Positions 26,280 to 35,959 of a DNA stretch of 64,000 bases are shown here, in pieces; the first letter of the stretch is position 1, and each line of letters opens with the position of its first letter. The stretch lies in NCBI GenBank assembly GCA_963842155.1, contig CAWJFP010000004.1:117673-181672 (forward strand). Direction: 5' to 3'. Source of the stretch: CAWJFP01 sp963842155 (GTDB lineage Bacteria; Pseudomonadota; Alphaproteobacteria; JACZXZ01). Below the pieces are notes generated by a model. The model made no database searches. It was given only the letters and a program-made list of their open reading frames with translations, and had not been told where the DNA came from. Position numbers and translations under genes: made by a program.

Positions 26280-27041
26280 TTACTCCTCCAGGAGATCGCG
26301 CGGCATGGGCGGCCAACCGAGATGCTGACCGCCATCGAGCGCGATCATCTGGCCCGTCATGGCGGGTGCGGAGAGGATGAAGCGCAGCGCCGCCGCGATC
26401 TCCTCCGGCGTGGCGGAGCGCTGGAGCGGCGTGGCATTTCGTTGGCGCTCGAACTGCGCCTCCGACTGGCGCGCGCTCGGCAGGACCGGTCCGGGGCCGA
26501 TGCCGTTCACCCGGATACGCGGGGCGAGCGCGAGCGCGAGCGTGCGCGTCAAGGTCCAGAGCGCCGACTTGCTTACTGTATAGCTCACGAAATGCGGGGT
26601 GAGCCGCCATACCCGCTGATCGAGGAGATTGACGACCGCGCCCTCCGCGTCGGCCGGAAGCTGGCGCGCGAAGGCCTGGATCAGCACGAAGGGTGCGCGC
26701 AGGTTGGTCTCGAGGTGCGCGTCCCAGGAGGCACGCGTGACCTCGAGCGCCTCGTCACGCTCGAAACGCGCCGCGTTGTTGACGAGCACGCCGATCGGGC
26801 CGAGCGCCGCGGCGGCGCGCGGCAGCAGGCTCTCGACCTCGCTCTCGCGTGCGAGATCGGCGGCGAGCGCCACGGCCTTGCCGCCGGCCGCGGCGATCTC
26901 GCCGGCCACCTCCTCGCCCGCGCCCTGGCCGTAATGCACGGCGACCGCATAGCCGTGGCGCGCCAGGTCGAGCGCAATCACGCGACCGATGCGCTGCGCG
27001 GCGCCCGTCACCAGGGCCGTCTTGGGAATGCACTCGCCCAT
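26280..27041 (-). CDS. SDR-family oxidoreductase (FolM/pteridine-reductase-like)
   Basis: A 253-residue short-chain dehydrogenase. It has the NADP-binding motif TALVTGAAQRIGRVIA, the structural NNAA motif (VLVNNAARF) and the catalytic Tyr-x3-Lys (SYTVSKSALW). The usual active-site serine region reads VVNLLDQRVWRLTPHF; this pattern and the TGxxxRIG loop are those of pteridine or dihydromonapterin reductases (FolM) rather than sugar or fatty-acid SDRs. A pterin substrate is thus likely but inferred. ATG 27041 is chosen over in-frame upstream starts because homologues begin 5-10 residues before TGAAQRIG. It is followed, upstream on the same strand, by the CsaA gene 8 bases away. Confidence 0.8.
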   Translation of the reverse strand: MGECIPKTALVTGAAQRIGRVIALDLARHGYAVAVHYGQGAGEEVAGEIAAAGGKAVALAADLARESEVESLLPRAAAALGPIGVLVNNAARFERDEALEVTRASWDAHLETNLRAPFVLIQAFARQLPADAEGAVVNLLDQRVWRLTPHFVSYTVSKSALWTLTRTLALALAPRIRVNGIGPGPVLPSARQSEAQFERQRNATPLQRSATPEEIAAALRFILSAPAMTGQMIALDGGQHLGWPPMPRDLLEE

Positions 27042-27049
27042 GGCGCGGG

Positions 27050-27385
27050 CTAGAACAGCTTGCCGCCGTTCGGCACGGCGCGCTCCGGCCCGACCAGCAC
27101 GACCTCGCCCGCCTCGTCCGGGAAGCCGAGCACCAGGCATTCGCTCATGAAGGGCCCGATCTGCTTGGGTGCGAAATTGACCACCGCGGCCACCTGGCGG
27201 CCCAGAAGCGTTTCGCGGCTGTAGTGGCGCGTGAGCTGGGCTGAGGATTTGCGCGCGCCGAGCGCCGGGCCGAAATCAATCTTGAGCTTGAAGGCGGGCT
27301 TGCGCGCCTCGGGGAAAGGCTCCACCTCGACCACCGTGCCGACCCTGATCTCGACCTTCTCGAAGTCGGCATAGGAGATCGGCAT
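27050..27385 (-). CDS. csaA: CsaA-type tRNA-binding protein
   Basis: A 111-residue stand-alone EMAPII/tRNA-binding OB-fold domain. Diagnostic segments are VEIRVGTVVEVEPFPEARKPA, KSSAQLTRHYSRETLLGRQV, VVNFAPKQIGPFMSECLVLGF and the C-terminal VPNGGKLF. CsaA dimers bind tRNA and have been reported to act as export-related chaperones; the physiological role is uncertain. The start ATG 27385 gives the standard ISYADF N-terminus. It overlaps no neighbour and is 8 bases upstream of the SDR gene, so the two are probably cotranscribed. Confidence 0.93.
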   Translation of the reverse strand: MPISYADFEKVEIRVGTVVEVEPFPEARKPAFKLKIDFGPALGARKSSAQLTRHYSRETLLGRQVAAVVNFAPKQIGPFMSECLVLGFPDEAGEVVLVGPERAVPNGGKLF

Positions 27386-27475
27386 CGCCCCTTCCTCTCC
27401 GTCGCGGAGCGCCAAGTTAGGGGCGCGCCCGGCGCAGGGTCAAGGGTCCTTCGGCACGGCCCGAAAGAGGAGCGT

Positions 27476-27916
27476 CTATTTTTTCGTCGCCGTCGCCTTC
27501 TTGGCGGAGCGCTTGAACTCCTCCATCATCTCGGCGATGCGATGGTTGAGCACCTCGAGCGAATCCTTGTTCGTCTTGGCGATCATCTCGCCGAGCTCGC
27601 GCATATGGACGAGCGTCGTCTCGAAGGTATGCTTCGCAAGCTCGGCCTGCTTGGCCGCCGCGTCCTCGGCCGAGCTTGGCGCCGAGAAATCGCGCACGAT
27701 GCGCGCATATTCATCCATCGATTCGCGCAGGATCTCCGCCTGACGCTTCACCACGGCCTGCATGCCCTCGACCGCGACCTGGCTCGCCGAGGTGAGCGCC
27801 TCGATATTCTTGCGATAGGCCCCGACCATCGCCTCGGTAGCGAGGCCAGGCATCTTGAACTCGCCCATCAGCTTGCCGAAATCGACGTCGCCGAAGGGGC
27901 TAAAGGGTTTGGTCAT
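27476..27916 (-). CDS. Phasin family protein
   Basis: A 146-residue, almost wholly helical protein. The N-terminus (PFSPFGDVDFGKLMGEFKMPGLATEAMVG) and the following A-Y-R-K-N-I-E-A-L-T-S-A block match the alphaproteobacterial phasin family (TIGR01841), and the C-terminus is lysine/alanine-rich (AKKATATKK). Phasins coat polyhydroxyalkanoate granules. No PHA synthase is in the window, so a storage role is inferred from the family. The TetR gene lies upstream on the same strand. Confidence 0.88.
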   Translation of the reverse strand: MTKPFSPFGDVDFGKLMGEFKMPGLATEAMVGAYRKNIEALTSASQVAVEGMQAVVKRQAEILRESMDEYARIVRDFSAPSSAEDAAAKQAELAKHTFETTLVHMRELGEMIAKTNKDSLEVLNHRIAEMMEEFKRSAKKATATKK

Positions 27917-28034
27917 TGCCTTCTCCTCCCGTATGGAGTTATGCTGCAGTGCAGCATGTAGACCCTGTTATCGGCGCGGCGGCGCGAAAGGTCAAGAGCG
28001 CCGCTCACCGCCTTGCCGACCGGCACCGGCCCGC

Positions 28035-28673
28035 TCAATGGGCGCGGGCCGAGGCCTCGGAATCGTCGCGCCGCCCGCGCCGATCGAGCTTGCCGCAAAG
28101 GCCGGCAAGCCCCTCCGCCCGCCGCAGCCGCTTGTCGAGCGCGGCCATGGTCGGCCCCAGATCGGGACTCTCGTCCGACAGCCAGACTCTGAGCGTCCCG
28201 AGATAGACGAGTGCCAGGCCCTTGGCCCGCGCGCGGCCGAGAATGCCCTGGCTCGCGATGCCGGCCGCTTCGAGCATCCAGCTCATCGAGCGCAATACGC
28301 CCTTGACGCCGCAAAGGGCGACGAGAGGGTCGCTGCCGGCGTCGCGCAGGATCGCCTCGATTCCTTCCCGATGGGCGCCGAGCGCATCGAAGCGGCGCAT
28401 CATGATCTCGAAGAGGCGATCGCGCGCCGTGTCGCCCTCGGCCGGGCCGCCGGCGAGCACCGCCGCGTCCGTCCGACGCAGAAGCGCGGCAAGGATCGCG
28501 GCACGGCCCGGATAGAGCGCATAGAGCTCGGCGAGCGAGAGCCGCGCGGCACGCGCGATCTCGGCCAAGGTCACCCGGCGCCAGCCGCGCTCGGCGGCGA
28601 GCTTCAGCGCCGCGTCGAGGGCGCGTTGCGCGGGATCGACGGGCGGTCTCGCTTTGCCGGTTCTTTTCGCCAT
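28035..28673 (-). CDS. TetR-family regulator
   Basis: A 212-residue protein with an N-terminal TetR helix-turn-helix (ALKLAAERGWRRVTLAEIARAARLSLAELYALYPGRAAIL; recognition helix LAELYALYP) and a divergent helical C-terminal domain ending in a basic, serine-rich tail. The domain layout with a conserved DALGAHREGIEAIL segment resembles TetR/COQ9-like proteins of alphaproteobacteria. ATG 28673 has AGGGAGGG six bases upstream. It lies 119 bases upstream of the phasin gene on the same strand and might regulate it or itself; no operator could be identified. Confidence 0.85.
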   Translation of the reverse strand: MAKRTGKARPPVDPAQRALDAALKLAAERGWRRVTLAEIARAARLSLAELYALYPGRAAILAALLRRTDAAVLAGGPAEGDTARDRLFEIMMRRFDALGAHREGIEAILRDAGSDPLVALCGVKGVLRSMSWMLEAAGIASQGILGRARAKGLALVYLGTLRVWLSDESPDLGPTMAALDKRLRRAEGLAGLCGKLDRRGRRDDSEASARAH

Positions 28674-28843
28674 GTCATGCCCTCCCTTTCTCGCCATGCG
28701 AGCCACCGGGCATCCCTCGCCAGAGCGGATGCCGCTCATGGGCGCGCCCCCGGAAGAGGCGGCTTTCTAAGGTTAGGCTTTTTTCCGCGCGGCGCCAGGG
28801 GAATGAGGCGACAGCGCCTTTTGCCGCGCGGGCCGGCGCCGGT

Positions 28844-29324
28844 TCACTTGATCGCCACGACCTGCCCGCCGGTCAGCGCGCGCAGCTCGCCGGGCGTGAG
28901 GGGGAAGACGGCATTGGGCGTGCCCGCCGCCGCCCAGATCTCGGCGAAGCCCATGAGGTCCGCATCGAGGAAGGTCGCGATCTTCTCGTCATGGCCGAAG
29001 GGCGGCACGCCGCCGATGACGAAGCCGGTATGGGCGCGAACATAATCCGCATCCGCCTTGCCGAGCCGTTCGCCGATCAGCGCCTCGATGGCCTTCTCGT
29101 TGACCCGGTTGGGGCCGCTCGCCACCACGAGGATGGGCCGGCCCGAGGGCTTGGCGCGGAAGAAGAATCGATTTGGCGATCTGCCCGACTTTGCAGCCCA
29201 CCGCGGCCGCCGCCTCGACCGCGCTCCGCGTCGGCGCCTCATGCTCGATGACGCGCCCGGCGAGGCCTTGGGCGGCGAGCGCGTCCGCGACCCGGCGGGC
29301 GCTCGGGCTCAACGGCTTAGCCAT
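28844..29324 (-). CDS. ybaK: YbaK/EbsC-family aminoacyl-tRNA deacylase, broken by a +1 frameshift
   Basis: The first frame, from ATG 29324, gives AKPLSPSARRVADALAAQGL and the YbaK block AVGCKVGQIAKSI. The second continues with F-F-R-A-K-P-S-G-R-P-I-L-V-V and the conserved VIGGVPPFGHDEKIATFLD, ending at 28844. Dropping one base of the AA at 29166-29167 (TT on the coding strand) makes a normal 159-residue protein. YbaK-type proteins clear mischarged aminoacyl-tRNAs such as Cys-tRNAPro; the GGVPPFGH loop is the conserved active-site face. proC follows 3 bases upstream on the same strand. Confidence 0.85.
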
Positions 29325-29327
29325 GGC

Positions 29328-30143
29328 TCAGCTCGACAGCTCGCGCGAGCGGCGCGTCGCGGCGGCGATGGCGCGGATCATCAGCGGCTCAAGCCCGTCC
29401 GGCGCCATCAGGATCTTGAGCGCCTCGAGCGTCGTTCCGGCGGGGCTCGTCACCGCCTGGCGCAAGACCGCCGGGGCCTCCGGGGACTGGCGCAAGAGCT
29501 CGCCGCTGCCCGAGACGGTCGCGCGCGCGAGCCGCTGCGCGAGAGCCTCCGGCAGTCCTGCCGCCACGCCTGCCGCCGCCAAGGTCTCGGCCAAGAGAAA
29601 GACATAGGCGGGGCCGCCGCCCGAGACCGCCGTCGCCGGATCGAGCAGGCCTTCCTCCTCGACCCAGGCCACCTCGCCCACCGCCGCCAAGAGCCCGTCG
29701 GCGAGCGCGCGTTGCGCCTCGCTCACGCCCGCGCCGGCGCAGCAGACGCTGATGCCGCGGCCAACGGCGGCGGGCGTGTTCGGCATGGCACGTACGATGC
29801 GCGCGGCCTCGCCGAGCCGGGCGCGGAAATAGGCGATGGTCTTTCCCGCCGCGATCGACAGAAACAGCGTTTCCGGCACGGCATAGCGCGCATAGGGCGG
29901 CAGCGCCGTCTCCATCATCTGCGGCTTGACCGCGACCACCACGACGCTGGGCTTGAAAGCGGGCTCGATCGCCGCCTGCGCCTCAAGCACGCGGACGCCA
30001 TGGCGACGGGCGAGCGGCTCGGCCGCCGCGCGCGAGGGCTCGACCACGCGCACGCGCTCGGGCGCCAGCCCGCGCGCCAGCCAGCCCGCAAGCAGCGCGC
30101 CGCCCATCTTGCCGCCGCCGATCAGGATGAGGCTCGTGTCCAT
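29328..30143 (-). CDS. proC: Pyrroline-5-carboxylate reductase
   Basis: A 271-residue enzyme that reduces pyrroline-5-carboxylate to proline with NAD(P)H. It has the N-terminal Rossmann motif LILIGGGKMGGALLAGWL, the conserved VVVAVKPQMME strand, the VRAMPNTPAAVGRG substrate loop and the dimerisation-domain signature AVSGGGPAYVFLLAETLA...G. Start ATG 30143 gives a six-residue lead into the first strand. It overlaps no gene and precedes the ybaK gene by 3 bases. Confidence 0.95.
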   Translation of the reverse strand: MDTSLILIGGGKMGGALLAGWLARGLAPERVRVVEPSRAAAEPLARRHGVRVLEAQAAIEPAFKPSVVVVAVKPQMMETALPPYARYAVPETLFLSIAAGKTIAYFRARLGEAARIVRAMPNTPAAVGRGISVCCAGAGVSEAQRALADGLLAAVGEVAWVEEEGLLDPATAVSGGGPAYVFLLAETLAAAGVAAGLPEALAQRLARATVSGSGELLRQSPEAPAVLRQAVTSPAGTTLEALKILMAPDGLEPLMIRAIAAATRRSRELSS

Positions 30144-30180
30144 GGCGCGGATTCGCTCCTGCGCCGGCCGATGGCGCCGG

Positions 30181-30687
30181 CTAGGCCTCGCCCACGGTGT
30201 CGAGGAGAGCCGAGCGGATGGCGTCGTGCGGCGTCTTGCCGCCCCAGACGACGAACTGGAAGGCGGGATAGAAACGCTCGCATTCGGTGATGGCGATATC
30301 GACCAGGTCCTCGAGCTGCTCGACCGTCGGGCCGCTCGCGCCGCGCAGCAAGGTCGTATGGCGGAAGATCGGCAACCCGTCGTCCTCCGAGACGTCGAAA
30401 TGCCCGAGCCAGAGCTTCTCGTTGATCAGCGAGAGCAGCGCGTGGATCGAGCCGCGCTTGGGCTTCGGGATCTTCATGTCGAGCGCGCAGGAGAAATGCA
30501 TGGCGGAGAGATCGGCGAGCCAGGCGAAATGGAGATGGTGGTCGCACCATTGCCCGGCCACGTCGACGACGATCTCGTCGTTGCTGCAGCGGTCGAAGGG
30601 CCAATCATGCGCGCTGACGATCTCCTCGACGAGATCGAGCGGGTTGAGTCGGACGATTTCGGAAAGCTGGGCCCGCGCGGACATCAT
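30181..30687 (-). CDS. YbjN domain-containing protein
   Basis: A 168-residue acidic protein of the YbjN family (type III secretion chaperone-like fold). Recognisable segments are LVEEIVSAHDWPFDRCSNDEIVVDV, HLHFAWLADLSAMHFSCALDMKIP, INEKLWLGHFDVSEDDGLPIFRHTTLL and a C-terminal ITECERFYPAFQFVVWGGK. E. coli YbjN affects motility and stress responses, but the molecular role of the alphaproteobacterial proteins is unknown. It lies 37 bases upstream of proC on the same strand, a pairing common in Rhodospirillales and Rhizobiales. Confidence 0.9.
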   Translation of the reverse strand: MMSARAQLSEIVRLNPLDLVEEIVSAHDWPFDRCSNDEIVVDVAGQWCDHHLHFAWLADLSAMHFSCALDMKIPKPKRGSIHALLSLINEKLWLGHFDVSEDDGLPIFRHTTLLRGASGPTVEQLEDLVDIAITECERFYPAFQFVVWGGKTPHDAIRSALLDTVGEA

Positions 30688-30883
30688 GACGCCTCCCCTG
30701 TCGAGCCGGTCGCCTTATGCCGCACCTCCCCCGTCGCGGCGAAGCCGTGCCACTGTTCTCTAGCTAGACTTGGGGGGAGCGAGGCCTCCGGCACACCATG
30801 AATGGTAGGGTGACCTATTTGCCGAATCGGCGCAAGATGGCTTTTACAAGGAATGGCGAAATTTTTGTTTCAGCCCACAAAGG

Positions 30884-31177
30884 CTAGGGGGAGTTGGGCT
30901 CGCCTTCGCGCTGCAGCGGAGGCGCCTCCCTGGCGGCGAGCGCCGCTTCGAGGCGCACGACGCGTGCCTCGAGCGCTTCTTGCGCCGCACGCGCATTGGC
31001 CGCCATCGCCTTCACGGCATCGAACTCGTCGCGGCTCACCAGCTCCATCTCCGCGAGGAGCCGCTCGAGGCGCTGGCGCACCAGCGCGTCAAGCTCGGCC
31101 TTGAGACCCGAGAGCGAGCCGAGCGCGCCGCTCGCGAGCCGCGCCAGATCATCCAACAGGCGGTTCTCGACCTGCAT
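30884..31177 (-). CDS. ubiK: UbiK-type accessory factor (BMFP coiled-coil protein)
   Basis: A 97-residue protein: an amphipathic N-terminal helix (MQVENRLLDDLARLASGALGSL), then RQRLERLLAEMELVSRDEFDAVKAMAANARA and a leucine-zipper coiled coil. This is the BMFP/UbiK (DUF526) family, which in E. coli helps the soluble ubiquinone biosynthesis complex and in Brucella has membrane-fusogenic activity. ATG 31177 is chosen; upstream codons (RRRRQK) are not conserved in the family. In many alphaproteobacteria it is divergent from lgt; here the cyclase and hldD genes lie between. Confidence 0.88.
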   Translation of the reverse strand: MQVENRLLDDLARLASGALGSLSGLKAELDALVRQRLERLLAEMELVSRDEFDAVKAMAANARAAQEALEARVVRLEAALAAREAPPLQREGEPNSP

Positions 31178-31454
31178 CTTCTGCCTCCGTCGTCGCAAGC
31201 GATAGGGCCTCGACTATGCGCCGGCCCCGCCGCGCGCGCAACCGGCGGCGCTCCCCTCCTTGCGAGCGCATCCGGCTTTGGCGAGATCGCTTCCGCGACG
31301 CGAACGCTCCCTGCTATGCTGCCGCCCGGTGATTGGGGTCCAGATGTTGCGGTCCAGACTGCCTGCGACGATCAAATGCATGACGGCGATGGCCGCCATG
31401 GCGCATTTCCGCTCTGCGCGGCGACGCCTCAGGCGATGACGGCGACCCCGGGGG

Positions 31455-34400
31455 ATGTCGACGGAAATCACCGATTGGCTGCGCGCGCTGGGGCTCGAAC
31501 AATACGCCGCCAGATTCCACGATAACGCGATCGATGCCGAGGTCCTGCGGGAGCTGACCGCCGACGACCTCAAGGATTTGGGCGTCGATCTCGTCGGCCA
31601 TCGGCGCAAGCTGCTGGCCGCGATCGCCGCATTGCGGAACAACGGCCCGGGCTCCGCTGCGCCGAGCGCATTGACCGAGACGGCGCCGCCCGAGCAAGCT
31701 GCCGGCATCGGCACCGGCGCCGCTGAGCGACGGCAGCTGACCGTCATGTTTTGCGACCTCGTCGGCTCCACCGAGCTCTCCGCGCGACTGGACCCCGAGG
31801 ATCTCCGCACGGTCATCGCCGCCTATCATCGAGCGGCAGCGGCAATGTTGACCCGGTTCGAGGGCTTCGTCGCGAAATATATGGGCGACGGCATCCTGGC
31901 CTATTTCGGCTACCCGCAGGCGCATGAGGACGACGCCGAGCGGGCGGTGCGGGCGGCGCTGGCCATCGTCGACGCCGTCGGTCGGCTCGACCTGCCGCAA
32001 CGGCTCCAAGTCCGCATCGGCATTGCTACCGGGCTCGCCGTCGTCGGCGACCTGATCGGCGCCGGCGCGGCGCAGGAGCAGAGCGTCATCGGCGAGACGC
32101 CGAACCTGGCGGCGCGTTTGCAGGCGCTGGCCGAGCCGGATGCGATCGTCATCGCGGAGGGCACGAGGCGCCAGATCGGCGGCCTTTTCGACATGCGCGA
32201 TCTCGGGCCGCAGACGCTGAAGGGCTTTGCCGGCGCGCAGCGCGCCTGGCAGGTCGTCTGCGACAGCGGCGTCGCCAGCCGCTTCGAGGCGCTGCGCTCG
32301 GGCGAGATGCCGCTCGTCGGTCGCGATGAGGAGCTCGAACTCATGCTGCGGCGCTGGAACCAGGCCAAGGCCGGGGAAGGGCGCGTCGTGCTGCTGTCGG
32401 GCGAGCCCGGCATCGGCAAGTCGCGGCTGACCGAGGCGCTGCAACAGCGCATCGCGGCGGAGCCGTCGGCAAGGCAGCATTATTTCTGTTCGCCCCACCG
32501 GCGGGACAGTGCGCTCTTCCCCATCATCGGCGAGCTCGAACGCGCCGCCCGCATCGGCCGCGACGACGATGTCGCGGCCAAGCAGGCCAAGCTCGCCGCG
32601 CTCGCCACCGCCGCCGCGTTGAGCGACGAGGACTTGTTGCTGCTCGCCGAGCTGCTCTCGCTTCCGGTTGCAAAAGACGCCTCGACTTCGACGCTGTCCG
32701 CGCAGCGCAAGAAGGAAAGGACACTGGAGGCTTTGCTGCGCCGGCTCGAGCGGCTCGCGCGCCGACAACCGGCGCTGTTGATCGTCGAGGACCTGCATTG
32801 GATCGACCCCACCTCGCGCGAGCTGCTCGACCATCTGATCGCGGCCGTCGCGGGTTTGCCCGTGCTGCTGATCGCGACGTTCCGCCCGGAATTCCAGCCG
32901 CCCTGGATCGGGCAACCGCATGTCACGATGCTTTCGCTGGCCAGGCTCGGCCGGCGCGAGGGGACGGCGCTGGTGCGCCAGCTCCTCGCCCATTCCGCCC
33001 TCCCGCCCGAAACAGTGCAAGAAATCGTCGAGCGCACGGACGGGGTGCCGCTTTTTCTCGAGGAAGTGACCAAGGTCGTCATCGAGGCCGCCGCCGCATC
33101 GGACGCCGCGGGCGCGCCGAGCGCAAGCGCGGGGCTTAGCGGCGCCAAGATCGCGGTCCCGGCGACCTTGCGGGCATCGCTGATGGCGCGGCTCGACCGG
33201 CTCGGTCCGGCGGCGCGCGAGGTGGCGCAGATCGGCGCGGCGATCGGCCGCGAATTCTCTTATGCGCTGCTGGCCGTCGTCGCGCAACGGAGCGAGCCGG
33301 AAACGCGCGCCGCGCTCGATTCTCTCGTTGCGGCCGGACTCGTCTTCCGACGCGGCCTCCCGCCGGCATTCGATTGCCAATTCAAGCATGCGCTCGTGCA
33401 GGACACCGCTTATGAATCGCTGCTGCGCGGGCCGCGTCAGGCGTTGCATGCGCGGATCGCGGATGCTCTCCTCCCGTCGAGCGCTGACAAACCGGCCGCG
33501 GCGCCGGAAATCATCGCCCACCATCTTCAGAATGCCGGCCGTTCCACCGAAGCAATCGTCTATTGGCGAAAGGCGGGCGAGCAAGCGCTGCGCAGCGCCG
33601 CCAACCGCGAGGCGGTCGGGCACCTGCGGCGCGCGCTGTCGCTGCTGGCCGCGCTGCCCGAGACGGATGAACGCTGGCGCACCGAGCTTGCGATACTGTC
33701 GCAGCTCGGTCCAGCCTTGATGAGCGTTCTCGGCTGGTCGGCTGCCGAGGTCGGTGAAGTGGTAGAGCGGGCCGCCGAGGTGGGTCGTCGCCTCGAGAGC
33801 TCGAGAGATATCGCGCCGGCGATCGCCAATCTATGGATCTTCAACGTCGCTCGGGGTCGGCTCGATCGCGCGGGCGATATATCTGACGATCTCTTCAGGA
33901 TCGCGCGCGCGATTGATGACCCCGAGGTCATGCTGCAGGCGCACCATAGCGCCTGGGCGACGAAATACTTCCTCGGAATGTTCGCCCAGTCCGGAGCGCA
34001 TCTCGACGCCGCGCACAAGATCTATGACGAGAAGGCTCACGCCCATCATCGACATGTCTATCTCGGGCACGACCCGGGCGTCTGCCTATTGAATTTCAGC
34101 GCGAGCTTGCAATTCGTGCTCGGCCATCTGGAACGCGGGGCGCGCTTCGAACGCGACGGCATCAATCTTGCCCGCAGATTGCAGCATGCGCCAAGCCTCG
34201 CCAACTCGCTTTGGCGCGCTTGCGAAATCTTGCATTTTCCGCGACGAAGTCGCGACAGTCGCTACGATGGCGCAGGAGCTGCTGAGCTTGACCGATGTGC
34301 ACGGGCTTCCGTTGCCTCGCGCCAACGCCATGATTTTCCTCGGCTGGTCGCTGGCCCGCTCCGGCGAAATCGCGCAAGGGATCGCACGGATCGAGCAGGG

Positions 34401-34842
34401 ATTCGAGGTATTGGCGAAGATGGGCGCGCAAATTCAGATAACCTTCTGTCTCGGTCTGTTCGGCGAAAGCCTGTTGGCGGCGGAGCGCCATTCCGACGGG
34501 TTGGAGCAAGTGGGCCGCGCGCTCGACATTGCCGCGCAAAGCGGCGAGCAATGGTACGCTGCGCGGCTGCACCATCTGCGCGCCGAGCTGCTATTGCGAG
34601 CCCATGGGCGCGCCGACAAGGCCGTCGAGGCGAGCTTGCGGCAAGCAATTACGGTCGCGCGGCGACAGGGCGCCAAGACCTGGGAACTTGCCGCCGCCGC
34701 GAGCCTAGCCCGATTATGGGGCGAACAAGGCCGGCGCAACGAGGCGCGCGAGCTGCTGGCCGCCATCTATGGCTGGTTCACCGAAGGATTCGACGCCCCC
34801 CTTCTGAAGAAAGCGAAGCTCCTGCTCGATGAGCTGGCTTAG
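31455..34842 (+). CDS. SAM domain - class III adenylate cyclase - AAA ATPase - TPR protein, broken by a +1 frameshift
   Basis: A 1128-residue signalling protein when repaired. Residues 1-65 are a SAM domain (WLRALGLEQYAARFHDN). Residues 90-270 are a class III cyclase with both metal aspartates (MFCDLVGSTEL, KYMGDGILAYFG). A STAND-like ATPase follows with GEPGIGKSRL and LLIVEDLHWID, then TPR-like helices. The first frame fails after CEILHF near 34238; the C-terminal 200 residues lie in the next frame (RDEVATVATMAQELL to KKAKLLLDELA). Removing one T from TTTT at 34235-34238 joins them. The architecture is common in rhizobia and relatives; ligand and target are unknown. No strong ribosome binding site precedes ATG 31455. 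Confidence 0.87.
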
Positions 34843-34855
34843 GGCTCCCGCTTGC

Positions 34856-34884
34856 TTGCAGGCGGCGGAGGCGGCTTCTATAAG
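34856..34884 (+). promoter_or_regulatory. Probable promoter of hldD
   Basis: TTGCAG at 34856-34861, a 17-base spacer, and TATAAG at 34879-34884. The -10 is strong (5 of 6), the -35 partial (3 of 6). It lies in the 115-base gap after the cyclase stop and 74 bases before hldD. Confidence 0.42.
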
Positions 34885-34957
34885 GACCGCGGTTCCCCCT
34901 AAAGCACGGGCTGGCCGATGCCAAGCTCGCGCGGGCGCCGGTCACGAAGAGAGCGGC

Positions 34958-35941
34958 ATGATCCTAGTCACCGGCGGCGCCGGCTTCATCGGCTCCAACC
35001 TGGTCGCGGCGCTCGATGCGCGGGGGCTCGAGGTCGCCGTCTGCGACCGGCTGGGCACGGAGGAGAAATGGCGCAACCTCGCCAAGCGCGAGCTCGCCGC
35101 CCTTGTCGAGCCCGCAGCGCTGGACGACTTCCTCGCGGCGCATGTCGGCGCCATCGACGCCGTCTTCCATATGGGCGCTGTCTCCTCGACGACCGAGCGC
35201 GACGCCGATCTCGTGCTGCGCACGAACTTCACCTTGTCGCAGCGCCTGTGGGACTGGTGCGCCGAGCATGGCGCACGGCTCGTCTACGCCTCCTCGGCGG
35301 CGGTCTATGGCGACGGAAGGCAGGGCTTCGACGACGACGCCAGCCCCGAGGCGCTCGGGCGGCTGCGTCCGCTGAATGCCTATGGCTGGAGCAAGCTCGT
35401 CTTCGATCGCCGCGCGGCCCGGCTTGCCTCCGCGGGCGCGCCGCGACCGTCGCAATGGGCGGGCTTGCGCTTCTTCAACGTCTATGGCCCCAACGAGTAT
35501 CACAAGGGCGAGATGCGCAGCGTGGCGCGGCAGGTGCATGAGCGCGCCGCCGCGGGCGAGGAGGCGGTGCTCTTCCGCTCGCATCATCCCGATTACCAGG
35601 ATGGCGGGCAGAAGCGCGATTTCGTCTGGGTGGGCGACGCCATCGGCGTCATGATGTGGCTCTACGATCGTCCCGAGGTCTCGGGCCTCTTCAACCTCGG
35701 CAGCGGCAAGGCGCGCAGCTTCGCCGATCTCGCCGCGGCCGTGTTCCGCGCGCGCGGGGGGCGGCCGCGCATCCGCTATATCGACACCCCGGCCGAGCTG
35801 CGCCCGCGCTATCAATATTTCACCGAGGCGCGGATGGAGCGCTTGCGCGCGGCGGGCTATACGCGGCCCTTCACCGAGCTCGAGGCCGGGATCGAGCGCT
35901 ATGTGCGCGACTTCCTCGCCGCCCCCGACCCCTATCTCTGA
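34958..35941 (+). CDS. hldD: ADP-L-glycero-D-manno-heptose 6-epimerase
   Basis: A 327-residue extended SDR. It has the N-terminal ILVTGGAGFIGSNL, the HMGAVSSTTERD loop, a YASSAAVYGDG serine strand, the NAYGWSKLVFD Tyr-x3-Lys and the family-specific FFNVYGPNEYHKGEM and KRDFVWVGDAI. HldD makes the L,D-heptose donor of the lipopolysaccharide inner core, so the organism probably has heptose-containing LPS. Start ATG 34958 follows AAGAGAG. The other ADP-heptose genes are not in the window. It follows the cyclase gene and precedes lgt; this cyclase-hldD pair interrupts the ubiK-lgt neighbourhood often seen in relatives. Confidence 0.93.
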   Translation: MILVTGGAGFIGSNLVAALDARGLEVAVCDRLGTEEKWRNLAKRELAALVEPAALDDFLAAHVGAIDAVFHMGAVSSTTERDADLVLRTNFTLSQRLWDWCAEHGARLVYASSAAVYGDGRQGFDDDASPEALGRLRPLNAYGWSKLVFDRRAARLASAGAPRPSQWAGLRFFNVYGPNEYHKGEMRSVARQVHERAAAGEEAVLFRSHHPDYQDGGQKRDFVWVGDAIGVMMWLYDRPEVSGLFNLGSGKARSFADLAAAVFRARGGRPRIRYIDTPAELRPRYQYFTEARMERLRAAGYTRPFTELEAGIERYVRDFLAAPDPYL

Positions 35942-35959
35942 GCGCCGGGCAAGCTCGAG

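Noticed and set aside
31314..33623. A 769-codon minus-strand frame opposite the cyclase
   Set aside because: Opposite the conserved cyclase/ATPase domains; repetitive Arg/Gly composition and no domain.
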